Source of the DNA: Streptomyces kebangsaanensis
GTDB lineage: Bacteria > Actinomycetota > Actinomycetes > Streptomycetales > Streptomycetaceae
Assembly: GCF_001906585.1 (NCBI RefSeq)
Contig: NZ_JUJA01000162.1
Location: forward strand, 35,038 to 70,722
DNA length: 35,685 nucleotides
Direction: 5' to 3'
The notes under the pieces are model-generated. The model made no database searches and was not told the DNA's origin. It was given only the letters and a program-made list of their open reading frames with translations. The stretch's first letter is position 1. The number at the start of each line of letters is the position of its first letter. Below are positions 25,710-34,900 of the stretch, one piece after another. Position numbers and translations under genes: made by a program.

Positions 25710-27266
25710 ATGGCTCCAGAACCATCCCTGCTCAGCATGTCCGGCATCACCAAGTCGTTCCCCGGAGTCCGCGCCCTGGACGGAGTCGACCTGGAGGTCC
25801 AGGCCGGAGAGGTCCACTGCCTGCTCGGCCAGAACGGCGCCGGGAAGTCCACCCTCATCAAAGTCCTCGCCGGGGCCCACCAGCCCGACGACGGGCAGAT
25901 CACCTGGCGGGGCGAGCACATCACCCTGAAGTCCCCGATCGCCGCCATGCGCCTGGGCATCGCCACCATCTACCAGGAACTCGACCTGGTGGCACACCTG
26001 TCCGTCGCCGAGAACGTCTTCCTCGGCCACGAACCCACCACCGCCGGATTCGTCGTCCGCGGCCGCGACGCCCGTTCCGCCACCGCCACCCTCCTCAAAC
26101 GGCTCGGCCACCCCGAGATCGACCCGGCCCGGCTCGTCGGCGAACTCTCCGCGGCCCAGCAGCAGGTCGTCTCCATGGCACGGGCCCTCTCCCACGACGT
26201 CCGGCTCATCGTGATGGACGAACCGTCCGCCGCCCTCGACCCGGACGAGGTCGACAACCTCTTCCGCATCGTCGGCGACCTCACCGCCGCCGGCGTCGCC
26301 GTCGTGTACATCTCCCACCGCCTGGAGGAGATCCGCCGCATCGGCGACCGGGTCACCGTCCTCAAGGACGGCCGCGCCGTCGCCGGCGGGCTGCCCGCCG
26401 AATCCACTCCGACCCGCGAGATCGTCGCCCTGATGACGGGCCGCAACGTCGAGTACGTCTTCCCGCCGCGCCCACCGGCCGGCACCGAGTACCCCCCGCC
26501 CGTCCTCACCGTCGAAGGACTCGCCCGCGACGGCGAGTTCGCACCCCTCGACCTCGAACTGAGGCCCGGCGAGATCGTCGGCCTCGCCGGACTCGTCGGC
26601 TCCGGCCGCTCCGAGATCCTGGAGACCGTCTACGGCGCCCGCAGACCCAGCGCGGGCCGCGTCCTCGTCGACGGCACCCCGCTGCGCCCCGGCAGCGTGC
26701 GCTCCGCCGTGCGCGCCGGACTCGGGCTCGCCCCCGAGGAACGCAAGGCCCAGGCGCTGCTGATGCTGGAGTCCGTCACCCGCAACGTCACCGTCTCCAC
26801 GCTGTCGCGCTTCGCCCGCGCCGGCTGGCTCGACCGGCGCGCCGAACGCGCCGCCGCCCGGCGGGCCACCCGCGAGCTCTCCCTGCGCCCCGACAACCCC
26901 GACGTCCCCGTGCGCACCCTCTCCGGCGGCAACCAGCAGAAGGCGGTCCTCGCCCGCTGGCTGCTGCGCGGCTGCCGCGTCCTGCTCCTCGACGAACCGA
27001 CCCGCGGCGTCGACATCGGCGCCCGTGCCGAGCTGTACGCGGTGGTGCGCCGCCTCGCCGACGAGGGCCTCGCCGTCCTCCTGGTCTCCAGCGAGGTGCC
27101 CGAGGTGCTCGGCCTCGCCGACCGCGTCCTGGTGCTCCGCGAGGGGCTCGTCGTCCACACGGCGCCCGCCCGGGAGCTGGACGAACACCGCGTACTCGAC
27201 CTGGTGATGGAAGGAAGCCCCGTGCCCACGCAGTCCGTAACCGAGGAAGGGAGCGCGACGTCATGA
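25710..27266 (+). CDS. Sugar ABC transporter ATPase (RbsA type, two NBDs)
   Basis: This 518-residue cytoplasmic ATPase drives a CUT2/ribose-type importer. The ATG has GAGGGG upstream. The first NBD has Walker A GQNGAGKST (about 39-47), a degenerate signature LSAAQQQ and Walker B LIVMDEPSAAL. The second NBD has the degenerate Walker A GLVGSGRSE usual for RbsA proteins, signature LSGGNQQK and Walker B VLLLDEPTRGVD. It is the first gene of a five-gene unit (ATPase, permease, binding protein, dehydrogenase, isomerase). Its stop overlaps the permease start (ATGA). The substrate is likely a mono- or disaccharide derivative. Confidence 0.94.
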   Translation: MAPEPSLLSMSGITKSFPGVRALDGVDLEVQAGEVHCLLGQNGAGKSTLIKVLAGAHQPDDGQITWRGEHITLKSPIAAMRLGIATIYQELDLVAHLSVAENVFLGHEPTTAGFVVRGRDARSATATLLKRLGHPEIDPARLVGELSAAQQQVVSMARALSHDVRLIVMDEPSAALDPDEVDNLFRIVGDLTAAGVAVVYISHRLEEIRRIGDRVTVLKDGRAVAGGLPAESTPTREIVALMTGRNVEYVFPPRPPAGTEYPPPVLTVEGLARDGEFAPLDLELRPGEIVGLAGLVGSGRSEILETVYGARRPSAGRVLVDGTPLRPGSVRSAVRAGLGLAPEERKAQALLMLESVTRNVTVSTLSRFARAGWLDRRAERAAARRATRELSLRPDNPDVPVRTLSGGNQQKAVLARWLLRGCRVLLLDEPTRGVDIGARAELYAVVRRLADEGLAVLLVSSEVPEVLGLADRVLVLREGLVVHTAPARELDEHRVLDLVMEGSPVPTQSVTEEGSATS

Positions 27267-28309
27267 CGCAGCCCGCCACCCCGGCCCAGCAGGGCGGACC
27301 CGACGCCGGGCCGTCCCCCGCCCCCGCCGCCGACGCCCCGGCCGACGGCGCCGGCCCGCTGCGCCTCCTGTGGGCGCGTGCCGACGCGCGTACCCTGTCG
27401 CTGCTCGGCGTGCTCGCCGTCCTCGTCCTCATCGGCGGCATCACCAAGCCCGACGAGTTCCTGGACACCCGCAACCTGCAACTGGTGCTCACCCTGTCGT
27501 CCATCATCGGCGTCGTCACCGTCGGGATGACCTTCGTCATCATGAGCGGCGGCATCGACCTGTCCGTCGGCGCGATCGTCGCCCTCTCCTCCGTGTGGGC
27601 CTCCACGGTCGCCACCCAGGAGTTCGGCTTCGCGGGCGTCCTGTTCACCGCGGTGCTCGTCGGCGTCGGCTGCGGACTCGTCAACGGCGTCCTCATCGCG
27701 TACGGCGGCATGGTCCCGTTCATCGCGACGCTCGCCATGCTCGCCTCCGCGCGCGGACTCGCCCTGCACATCACCGGCGGCAAGACGCAGACCGTCTCCA
27801 TCGACGGCATCCTGCGGCTCGGCAACCGCGACGCGTACGTCCTCGGCGTACCGCCGCTGGTCCTCGTCTTCGCCGCCGTCACCGTCATCGGCTGGCTCGT
27901 GCTGAACCGCACCACGTTCGGGCGGCGCACCGTCGCCGTCGGCGGCAACGCGGAAGCGGCCCGCCTCGCGGGCATCGACGTCCGCCGCCAGCGCCTCTAC
28001 CTCTACCTGCTGTCCGGGCTGTGCTGCGGCATCGCGGCCTTCCTGCTGCTCGCCCTGGTGGGGTCCGGCCAGAACACCAACGGCAACCTGTACGAACTCG
28101 ACGCCATCGCCGCCGCGATCATCGGCGGGACCCTGCTGAGCGGTGGCCGGGGCACCATCGTCGGCTCCGTCCTCGGGGTCCTGATCTTCACCACGATCTC
28201 CAACATCTTCGCCCTGAACAACCTGCAGAGCGACGTCCAGCAGATCGCCAAGGGCGCCATCATCGTCGCCGCCGTCCTCGTCCAGCGGCGCACCGCCTCC
28301 ACCACGTAG
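27263..28309 (+). CDS. Sugar ABC transporter permease (RbsC type)
   Basis: This 348-residue inner-membrane permease has a Pro/Ala/Gly-rich cytoplasmic N terminus (about 1-38) followed by about nine to ten membrane spans. The family motif SGGIDLSVGAIVALSS and the late cytoplasmic block ELDAIAAAIIGGTLLSGGRG are clear, as is VGGNAEAARLAGIDV. The start is the ATG at 27263, overlapping the ATPase stop, with GAAGGGA upstream. It probably works as a homodimer with the preceding ATPase and the following lipoprotein. Confidence 0.94.
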   Translation: MTQPATPAQQGGPDAGPSPAPAADAPADGAGPLRLLWARADARTLSLLGVLAVLVLIGGITKPDEFLDTRNLQLVLTLSSIIGVVTVGMTFVIMSGGIDLSVGAIVALSSVWASTVATQEFGFAGVLFTAVLVGVGCGLVNGVLIAYGGMVPFIATLAMLASARGLALHITGGKTQTVSIDGILRLGNRDAYVLGVPPLVLVFAAVTVIGWLVLNRTTFGRRTVAVGGNAEAARLAGIDVRRQRLYLYLLSGLCCGIAAFLLLALVGSGQNTNGNLYELDAIAAAIIGGTLLSGGRGTIVGSVLGVLIFTTISNIFALNNLQSDVQQIAKGAIIVAAVLVQRRTASTT

Positions 28310-28358
28310 CCCACCGAGCCGCCCACCCCGTACGGCCCTCATCGGAAAGGTCATCGCC

Positions 28359-29399
28359 ATGCCTCAGATACCGAGCCGCAGAGGTCTGCTCTTCGGCGGC
28401 GCCGCCGTCGGCGCCACCGCCCTCCTCGCCTCCTGCACCAGCAACGAGCCCAAGAACTCCAAGCCCGCGGTGAGCGACCGGCCCGCCGCCGACGACAAGC
28501 CCGGCAAGCCGGTCACCATCGGCTTCGCCGGCCCCCAGGCCGACCACGGCTGGCTCAACGCGATCAACGAGAACGCCAAGAGCCGCGCCGAGAAGTACTC
28601 CGACGTCACCCTGGAGATCACCGAGGGCTCCAACGACACCGCCGCGCAGATCGGGCAGATCGAGACCCTCATCAACAAGAAGGTCGACGTCCTGGTGATC
28701 CTGCCCGCCGACGGCAAGGCCCTCACCCAGGTAGGCCTCAAGGCGATGCGCGCGGGCATCCCCGTCGTCAACCTCGACCGGATCTTCGACTCCCCGCAGG
28801 CGTACCGCTGCTGGATCGGCGGCGACAACTACGGCATGGGCTTCAACGCCGGGCAGTACATCGGCGAGAAGCTCAAGGGCAAGCAGAACGCCAAGGTCGT
28901 CGAACTCGCCGGCCTCGACAACCTGGAGCTGACCAAGCAGCGCACCCAGGGTTTCGACGACGCGCTGAAGAACTACCCCAACATCACCAAGGTGGCCCGC
29001 CAGGCGGCCGAGTTCACCGTCGAGTCCGGCCAGTCGAAGATGGCGCAGCTCCTCCAGGCGCAGAAGCACATCGACGCGCTGTGGAACCACGACGACGACC
29101 AGGGCGTCGGCGCGCTGCGCGCCATCGAGCAGGCCGGGCGCGACGAGTTCCTGATGGTCGGCGGCGCGGGCGCGCTCTCCGCGTTCGAGCAGATCAAGCA
29201 GGACAGGGGCGTGCTGAAGGCCACCGTGCTGTACCCGCCGACGATGGCCGCGTCCGCGATCGACCTGGCGCGGGCCCTGGGCCAGGGCAAGGGCGTCTCC
29301 GGCATGGCGGAGTTCGAGATCCCGGCGTCCATCACGCTGTTCTCGGCGGTGGTCGACAAGACCAACGTCGACCAGTACATGCCCACCGGCTTCCGCTGA
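28359..29399 (+). CDS. Sugar-binding lipoprotein of ABC transporter (Tat-type)
   Basis: This 346-residue periplasmic-binding-protein-like lipoprotein (ribose/LacI type) is anchored outside the membrane. The N terminus MPQIPSRRGLLFGG has a twin-arginine motif, and the lipobox LLASC puts the lipid on C26. The mature part begins with an Asp/Lys-rich linker and VTIGFAGPQADHGWLNAI, and contains VDVLVILPADGKAL, GIPVVNLDR and ALWNHDDDQGVGALRAIE, all typical of the family. Tat export implies folding, perhaps with a bound cofactor or metal, before secretion. It follows the permease by 49 bases with GAAAGG as ribosome site. Confidence 0.94.
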   Translation: MPQIPSRRGLLFGGAAVGATALLASCTSNEPKNSKPAVSDRPAADDKPGKPVTIGFAGPQADHGWLNAINENAKSRAEKYSDVTLEITEGSNDTAAQIGQIETLINKKVDVLVILPADGKALTQVGLKAMRAGIPVVNLDRIFDSPQAYRCWIGGDNYGMGFNAGQYIGEKLKGKQNAKVVELAGLDNLELTKQRTQGFDDALKNYPNITKVARQAAEFTVESGQSKMAQLLQAQKHIDALWNHDDDQGVGALRAIEQAGRDEFLMVGGAGALSAFEQIKQDRGVLKATVLYPPTMAASAIDLARALGQGKGVSGMAEFEIPASITLFSAVVDKTNVDQYMPTGFR

Positions 29400-29457
29400 C
29401 CGTGCCGCCCCGCACCCCCCACGACGCCATCACCACGAGGACGAGGAGGACACCCTT

Positions 29458-30666
29458 ATGGGACAGCCGCAGCAGCCGGAGGGAGCAGAAGGAGGAAAGC
29501 CGCCGCTCGGCATCGGCATGGTCGGATACGCCTTCATGGGCGCCGCCCACTCCCAGGGCTGGCGCACCGCGGGCCGGGTCTTCGACCTGCCGCTGCGGCC
29601 GGTCCTGGCCGCGGTCTGCGGCCGTGACGGGGCGGCCGTCCGAGCGGCCGCCGACCGGCACGGCTGGGCCGCCGCCGAGACCGACTGGCGGGCACTGATC
29701 GCCCGGGACGACGTCGACCTCGTCGACATCTGCACCCCCGGCGACAGCCACGCCGAGATCGCGCTGGCCGCGCTCGCCGCGGGCAAGCACGTCCTGTGCG
29801 AGAAGCCGCTCGCCAACAGCGTCGCCGAGGCGCAGGAGATGGCACGGGCCGCCGAAGCAGCACAGGAACGGGGCCAGTTGGCGATGGTCGGCTTCAACTA
29901 CCGCCGGGTGCCGGCCACCGCGCTGGCCCGGCGGATGGTCGCCGAGGGCCGGCTCGGCACCCTGCGGCACGTGAGGGTGACGTACCTCCAGGACTGGCTG
30001 GTGGACCCCGGGTTCCCGCTGACCTGGCGGCTGCGCAAGGAGTCCGCCGGCTCGGGCTCCCTGGGCGACCTCGGCGCGCACATCGTCGACCTCGCGCAGT
30101 TCCTGGTGGGGGAGCCGCTGGCCGGGGTGTCCGCGCTCACCGAGACCTTCGTACGGGAGCGGCCGCTGCCCGCCGGAGCCACCAGCGGACTGTCCGGTGC
30201 CCCGACGGCCGGCACCGGACAGGTCACCGTCGACGACGCCGCCCTGTTCACCGGCCGTTTCGCCTCCGGTGCCCTCGCCTCCTTCGAGGCCACCCGCTAC
30301 GCCACCGGCCGCAAGAACGCCCTGCGCATCGAACTCAACGGGGAGCACGGCTCGCTGGCCTTCGACCTGGAGCGGCTCAACGAGCTGCACTACCACGACG
30401 GCACCGAACCCGGCACCCACGCCGGCTTCCGCCGCATCCTGGTCACCGAACCCGACCACCCCTACCTGGACGCCTGGTGGCCGCCGGGCCACGGCCTCGG
30501 CTACGAGCACACCTTCGTCCACCAGGCCCGCGACCTGGTCCACGCGGTCGCCGAGGGCAGCAGGCCCGAACCCTCCTTCGCCGACGGGCTGCAGGTGCAG
30601 CGCGTGCTCGCGGCGGTGGAGGAGAGCGCCGAGAAGAACTCCGTCTACACACCCGTCGCCGTCTGA
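29458..30666 (+). CDS. Gfo/Idh/MocA-family NAD(P)-dependent sugar oxidoreductase
   Basis: This 402-residue cytoplasmic dehydrogenase has GAGGAGG 8 bases before its ATG. An N-terminal Rossmann fold ([17 protein letters not shown]), the conserved [10 protein letters not shown] motif and the catalytic-region motif [17 protein letters not shown] with Asp and His are clear. Family members interconvert sugars with keto-sugars. ThuB of rhizobia and 3-keto-glycoside enzymes of Bacteroidetes belong here. In this operon it follows a sugar importer and precedes an isomerase, and there is no sugar kinase. I infer oxidation or reduction at C3 of an imported glycoside or of the keto-sugar from the secreted enzyme downstream; other positions are possible. 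Confidence 0.92.
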   Translation: MGQPQQPEGAEGGKPPLGIGMVGYAFMGAAHSQGWRTAGRVFDLPLRPVLAAVCGRDGAAVRAAADRHGWAAAETDWRALIARDDVDLVDICTPGDSHAEIALAALAAGKHVLCEKPLANSVAEAQEMARAAEAAQERGQLAMVGFNYRRVPATALARRMVAEGRLGTLRHVRVTYLQDWLVDPGFPLTWRLRKESAGSGSLGDLGAHIVDLAQFLVGEPLAGVSALTETFVRERPLPAGATSGLSGAPTAGTGQVTVDDAALFTGRFASGALASFEATRYATGRKNALRIELNGEHGSLAFDLERLNELHYHDGTEPGTHAGFRRILVTEPDHPYLDAWWPPGHGLGYEHTFVHQARDLVHAVAEGSRPEPSFADGLQVQRVLAAVEESAEKNSVYTPVAV

Positions 30667-30679
30667 GGAGGCCGCCGCC

Positions 30680-31681
30680 ATGCCGCGCAGATTCACGCTG
30701 TTCACCGGCCAGTGGGCCGACCTGCCACTGGAGGAGGTCTGCCGCCTGGCCCGCGACTTCGGCTACGACGGGCTCGAACTCGCCTGCTGGGGAGACCACT
30801 TCGAGGTCGACAAGGCACTCGCCGACCCGTCGTACATCCCCTCCCGGCACCAACTGCTCGACAAGTACGGCCTGAAGTGCTGGGCCGTCTCCAACCACCT
30901 GGTCGGGCAGGCGGTGTGCGACGCCATCATCGACGAACGCCACCGGGCGATCCTGCCCGCCCGGATCTGGGGCGACGGCGAGGCCGAGGGCGTACGGCAG
31001 CGGGCCGCCGCCGAGATGGCCGACACCGCGCGCGCCGCGGCCGCCTTCGGCGTCGACACCGTCATCGGCTTCACCGGCTCCGCCATCTGGCACCTGGTCG
31101 CCATGTTCCCGCCCGCCCCCGAGGCGATGATCGAGCGCGGCTACGAGGACTTCGCGACCCGCTGGAACCCGATCCTCGACGTCTTCGACGCCGAGGGCGT
31201 GCGGTTCGCGCACGAGGTCCACCCCAGCGAGATCGCCTACGACTACTGGACGACCCACCGCGCCCTGGAGGCCGTCGGCCGCCGTCCCGCCTTCGGCCTC
31301 AACTTCGACCCCTCGCACTTCGTCTGGCAGGACCTCGACCCGGTCGGTTTCCTGTGGGATTTCCGGGACCGGATCTACCACGTGGACTGCAAGGAGGCCC
31401 GCAAACGGCTCGACGGGCGCAACGGCCGCCTCGGCTCCCACCTGCCGTGGGGCGATCCCCGGCGCGGCTGGGACTTCGTCTCCGCCGGGCACGGCGACGT
31501 CCCCTGGGAGGACGTCTTCCGCATGCTGCGCTCCATCGGCTACGAGGGCCCGATCTCCGTCGAGTGGGAGGACGCCGGCATGGACCGGCTGCAGGGCGCC
31601 CCCGAGGCGCTGCGGCGGCTCAAGGAGTTCGACTTCGACCCGCCGAGCGCCTCGTTCGACGCGGCCTTCGGCAGCGACTAG
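30680..31681 (+). CDS. TIM-barrel sugar isomerase/epimerase
   Basis: This 333-residue protein of the AP endonuclease-2-like sugar isomerase/epimerase superfamily is cytoplasmic. The ATG lies 14 bases after the preceding stop, and GAGGAGG overlaps that stop. Likely metal ligands are the Glu in [14 protein letters not shown], the Asp and His in [12 protein letters not shown], the His in YHVDCKEA and the Glu in ISVEWEDAG. Such enzymes move or invert carbonyl and hydroxyl groups of keto-sugars. Its pairing with a Gfo/Idh/MocA dehydrogenase is common in keto-sugar and inositol pathways. It is the last gene of the importer operon and a strong terminator follows. Confidence 0.9.
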   Translation: MPRRFTLFTGQWADLPLEEVCRLARDFGYDGLELACWGDHFEVDKALADPSYIPSRHQLLDKYGLKCWAVSNHLVGQAVCDAIIDERHRAILPARIWGDGEAEGVRQRAAAEMADTARAAAAFGVDTVIGFTGSAIWHLVAMFPPAPEAMIERGYEDFATRWNPILDVFDAEGVRFAHEVHPSEIAYDYWTTHRALEAVGRRPAFGLNFDPSHFVWQDLDPVGFLWDFRDRIYHVDCKEARKRLDGRNGRLGSHLPWGDPRRGWDFVSAGHGDVPWEDVFRMLRSIGYEGPISVEWEDAGMDRLQGAPEALRRLKEFDFDPPSASFDAAFGSD

Positions 31682-31704
31682 CTCCGCGGGGCAGCGGGGG
31701 AGCA

Positions 31705-31740
31705 GGGAGCGCGGGGCGCCGCTCGGCGCCCCGCGCTCCC
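31705..31740 (+). terminator. Terminator of the ABC-dehydrogenase-isomerase operon
   Basis: This is a perfect 16-bp stem (31705-31720 with 31725-31740) and loop gctc, 23 bases after the isomerase stop. It separates the operon from the secreted enzyme gene, which therefore has its own promoter. Confidence 0.88.
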
Positions 31741-31803
31741 CCCGGAGGCAGGGCAGGCCGGGGTGCGCGAGCGCCACCGGCCGGTCCGGCATGCCCGGAA
31801 GCC

Positions 31804-31828
31804 GCTTTGTCCTGCGACTGGAAAAAGT
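31804..31828. promoter_or_regulatory. Palindromic operator upstream of secreted enzyme gene (site B)
   Basis: The arms gctttgtcc (31804-31812) and ggaaaaagt (31820-31828) enclose a 7-base centre. This is the same architecture as site A before the ROK gene; the right arm is identical and the left arm differs at one base. A further half site gacaaagc (31864-31871, exact complement of gctttgtc) lies next to the -10 region, and aagttcaactt (31825-31835) overlaps the right arm. It is the predicted ROK operator. Confidence 0.75.
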
Positions 31829-31873
31829 TCAACTTCTCTGCTGTGCAAGGGCTATCCGACTCCGACAAAGCCA

Positions 31874-31884
31874 GCTACCGTCCC
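31874..31884 (+). promoter_or_regulatory. Putative -10 region of secreted enzyme gene
   Basis: The string gctaccgtccc lies 46 bases beyond the right arm of site B, as in the ROK promoter. The transcript would start near 31888 and have a leader of about 90 bases. Confidence 0.5.
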
Positions 31885-31977
31885 GGAGTTGTACAGGTCA
31901 CGCACATCTCCGGGGTGACGGCGCACCCCGGCACATCGCAACCGTCCCGTACGACCCACCCTCCCGGAGGGAATTCC

Positions 31978-34900
31978 GTGCACAGGAAACGTCGTAGATT
32001 CCGCAAGGCACTCGCACTCCTCACCGGCTCACTCCTCGCGGGCACCTCGCTCGCGCTCGCCGCGCCGCCGGCGAGCGCCGCCGCCCCCGCCGCCAGACCG
32101 GCCGCGGCGGCCGCCGAGGACTTCCAGCAGATCACCCTCGCCAAGGGCGCCGCCGAGGTCGGCGAACCGATGTCGCTGGCCGTCCTCCCGGACCGCAGCG
32201 TCCTGCACACCTCCCGCGACGGCACCCTGCGTCTGACCGACGCGCAGGGCAACACGTCCGTCGCGGGCAAGCTGGCCGTCTACAACCACGACGAGGAAGG
32301 CCTCCAGGGGATCGGCGTCGACCCCGACTTCGCCGAGAACCGGTTCGTCTACCTCTACTACGCGCCGCCGCTGAACACCCCGCCCGGCGACGCCCCCGAG
32401 AACGGCACCGCCGCCGACTTCGCCCCCTTCGACGGCGTCAACCGGCTCTCCCGCTTCGTCCTGAAGCAGGACGGCACCCTCGACCTGGCCAGCGAGAAGA
32501 ACGTCCTGGAGGTCGCCGCCTCCCGCGGCATCTGCTGCCACGTCGGCGGCGACATCGACTTCGACAAGGACGGCAACCTCTACCTGTCGACCGGCGACGA
32601 CTCCAACCCCTTCGCCTCCGACGGCTACACCCCCATCGACGAGCGGTCGAACCGCAACCCGGCGTTCGACGCCCAGCGCACCTCGGGCAACACCAACGAC
32701 CTGCGCGGCAAGATCCTGCGGATCAAAGTCAAGCCGGACGGCTCCTACGACGTCCCCGAGGGCAACCTCTTCGCCCCGGGCACCCCGAAGACCCGTCCCG
32801 AGATCTACGCGATGGGCTTCCGCAACCCGTTCCGGTTCAGCATCGACAAGCCCACCGGCCACATCTACATCGGTGAGTACGGCCCGGACGCCGGCTCCGC
32901 CAACCCCAATCGCGGCCCCTCCGGCATGGTCGAGTTCAACCGCGTGACCAAGCCCGGCAACTACGGCTGGCCCTACTGCGTCGGCAAGAACGAGGCGTAC
33001 GTCAAGTACGACTTCGCCACCAAGCAGTCCGGCGCGGCCTTCGACTGCTCGGCGCCGAAGAACACCTCGCCGAACAACACCGGCCTGGTCGACCTCCCGC
33101 CGGCCGAGCCTGCCTGGATCGACTACGACGGCGGTTCGGTCCCCGAGTTCGGCACCGGCTCCGAATCCCCGATGGGCGGCCCGGTCTACCGCTACGACCC
33201 CGACCTGAACTCCGCCGTCAAGTTCCCCGAGTCCTACGACGGGGACTTCTTCGCCGGCGAGTACGGCCGCCGCTGGATCAAGCGGATCGTGCACGACGAC
33301 GACGGCACCGTCCGGTCCATCAACCCGTTCCCCTGGTCCGGGACCCAGGTGATGGACATGGCCTTCGGCCCCGACGGCGCCCTCTACGTCCTGGACTACG
33401 GCCTGTCCTGGTTCGGCGGCGACGAGAACTCCGCGCTCTACCGCATCGAGAACGTCACCAACGGCCACGCGCCGACCGTGACCGCCACCTCGGACAGGAC
33501 CTCCGGCAAGGCGCCCCTGAAGGTGTCCTTCTCCGCGAAGGGCAGCGACGCCGACGGCGACGCCCTCACCTACGGCTGGGACTTCGGTGACGGCACCACC
33601 GGCACCGGCCAGTCGCCCCAGCACACCTACCGCGCCAACGGCACGTACACCGCCACCGTGACCGTGACGGATCCGACGGGCTACACCGCCACCGCCAACG
33701 TCCACGTGGTCGTCGGCAACACCGCGCCCACCGTCACCTTCCAGACCCCGGCCGACGGCGCCCTGTTCGAGTTCGGTGACACCATCCCGTTCAAGGTGAA
33801 GGTCACCGACCCCGAGGACAAGAAGATCGACTGCTCCAAGGTCACCGTCCGCTACATCCTCGGTCACGACAACCACGGCCACCCGGTCACCTCGGCCAAC
33901 GGCTGCGAGGGCACCATCACCGCGCCGGCCGACGGCGAGCACGACCCCAACGCCAACATCTTCGGCGTCCTCGACGCCGAGTACACCGACAACGGCGGCG
34001 GCGGCCAGGCCCCGCTGACCACCCACGCCCAGATCGTGCTCCAGCCCCGCCACCGGCAGGCCGAGCACTTCAGCAGCCAGAGCGGCATCCGCACCTACGA
34101 GAAGACCCAGGCGCACGGCGGCAAGACCGTCGGCGACATCGACAACGGCGACTGGATCTCCTTCAAGCCCTACAACCTCAGCGGCGCCCAGACGCTGACC
34201 GCCCGGGTCTCCTCCGGCGGCGCCGGCGGCTACCTGGAGGTCCGCACCGGAGGGCCGAACGGCACCCTGCACGGCTCCGGGGTCGTCCCGGTGACCGGCA
34301 GCTGGGAGACCTTCCAGAGCGTCGACATCCCGCTCGGCAAGCTGCCGAAGAACACCACCGAGCTGTACCTGGTCTTCAAGGGCGGCGACGGGGCGCTCTA
34401 CGACCTCGACGACTTCATGATCTCCGACAAGAAGCCCGCGAAGAACGCCAAGCGCGTCCTCGTCTTCTCCAAGACGGCCGGCTTCCGCCACGACTCCATC
34501 GGCACCGGCGTCCAGACCCTGAAGGACCTCGGCGGGCAGAGCGGCATCACCGTCGACGCCACCGAGGAGGCCAAGCAGTTCACCACCGCCAACCTCGCCC
34601 GCTACGACGCCGTCGTCTTCCTCTCCACCACCGGCACCGTCCTCGACGCCGACCAGAAGCAGGCGTTCGAGAAGTACATCGCCGGCGGCGGCGGTTACAT
34701 GGGCGTCCACGCGGCCGCCGACACCGAGTACGACTGGCCGTTCTACGGCGGCCTGGTCGGCGCCTACTTCAACTCGCACCCGCAGATCCAGAAGGCCACC
34801 GTCCGGGTACCCGAGCACGACCACCCGGCCACCAAGGACCTCGACGACGCGTGGGAGCGCACCGACGAGTGGTACGACTACCGCTCCAACCCGCGTGACA

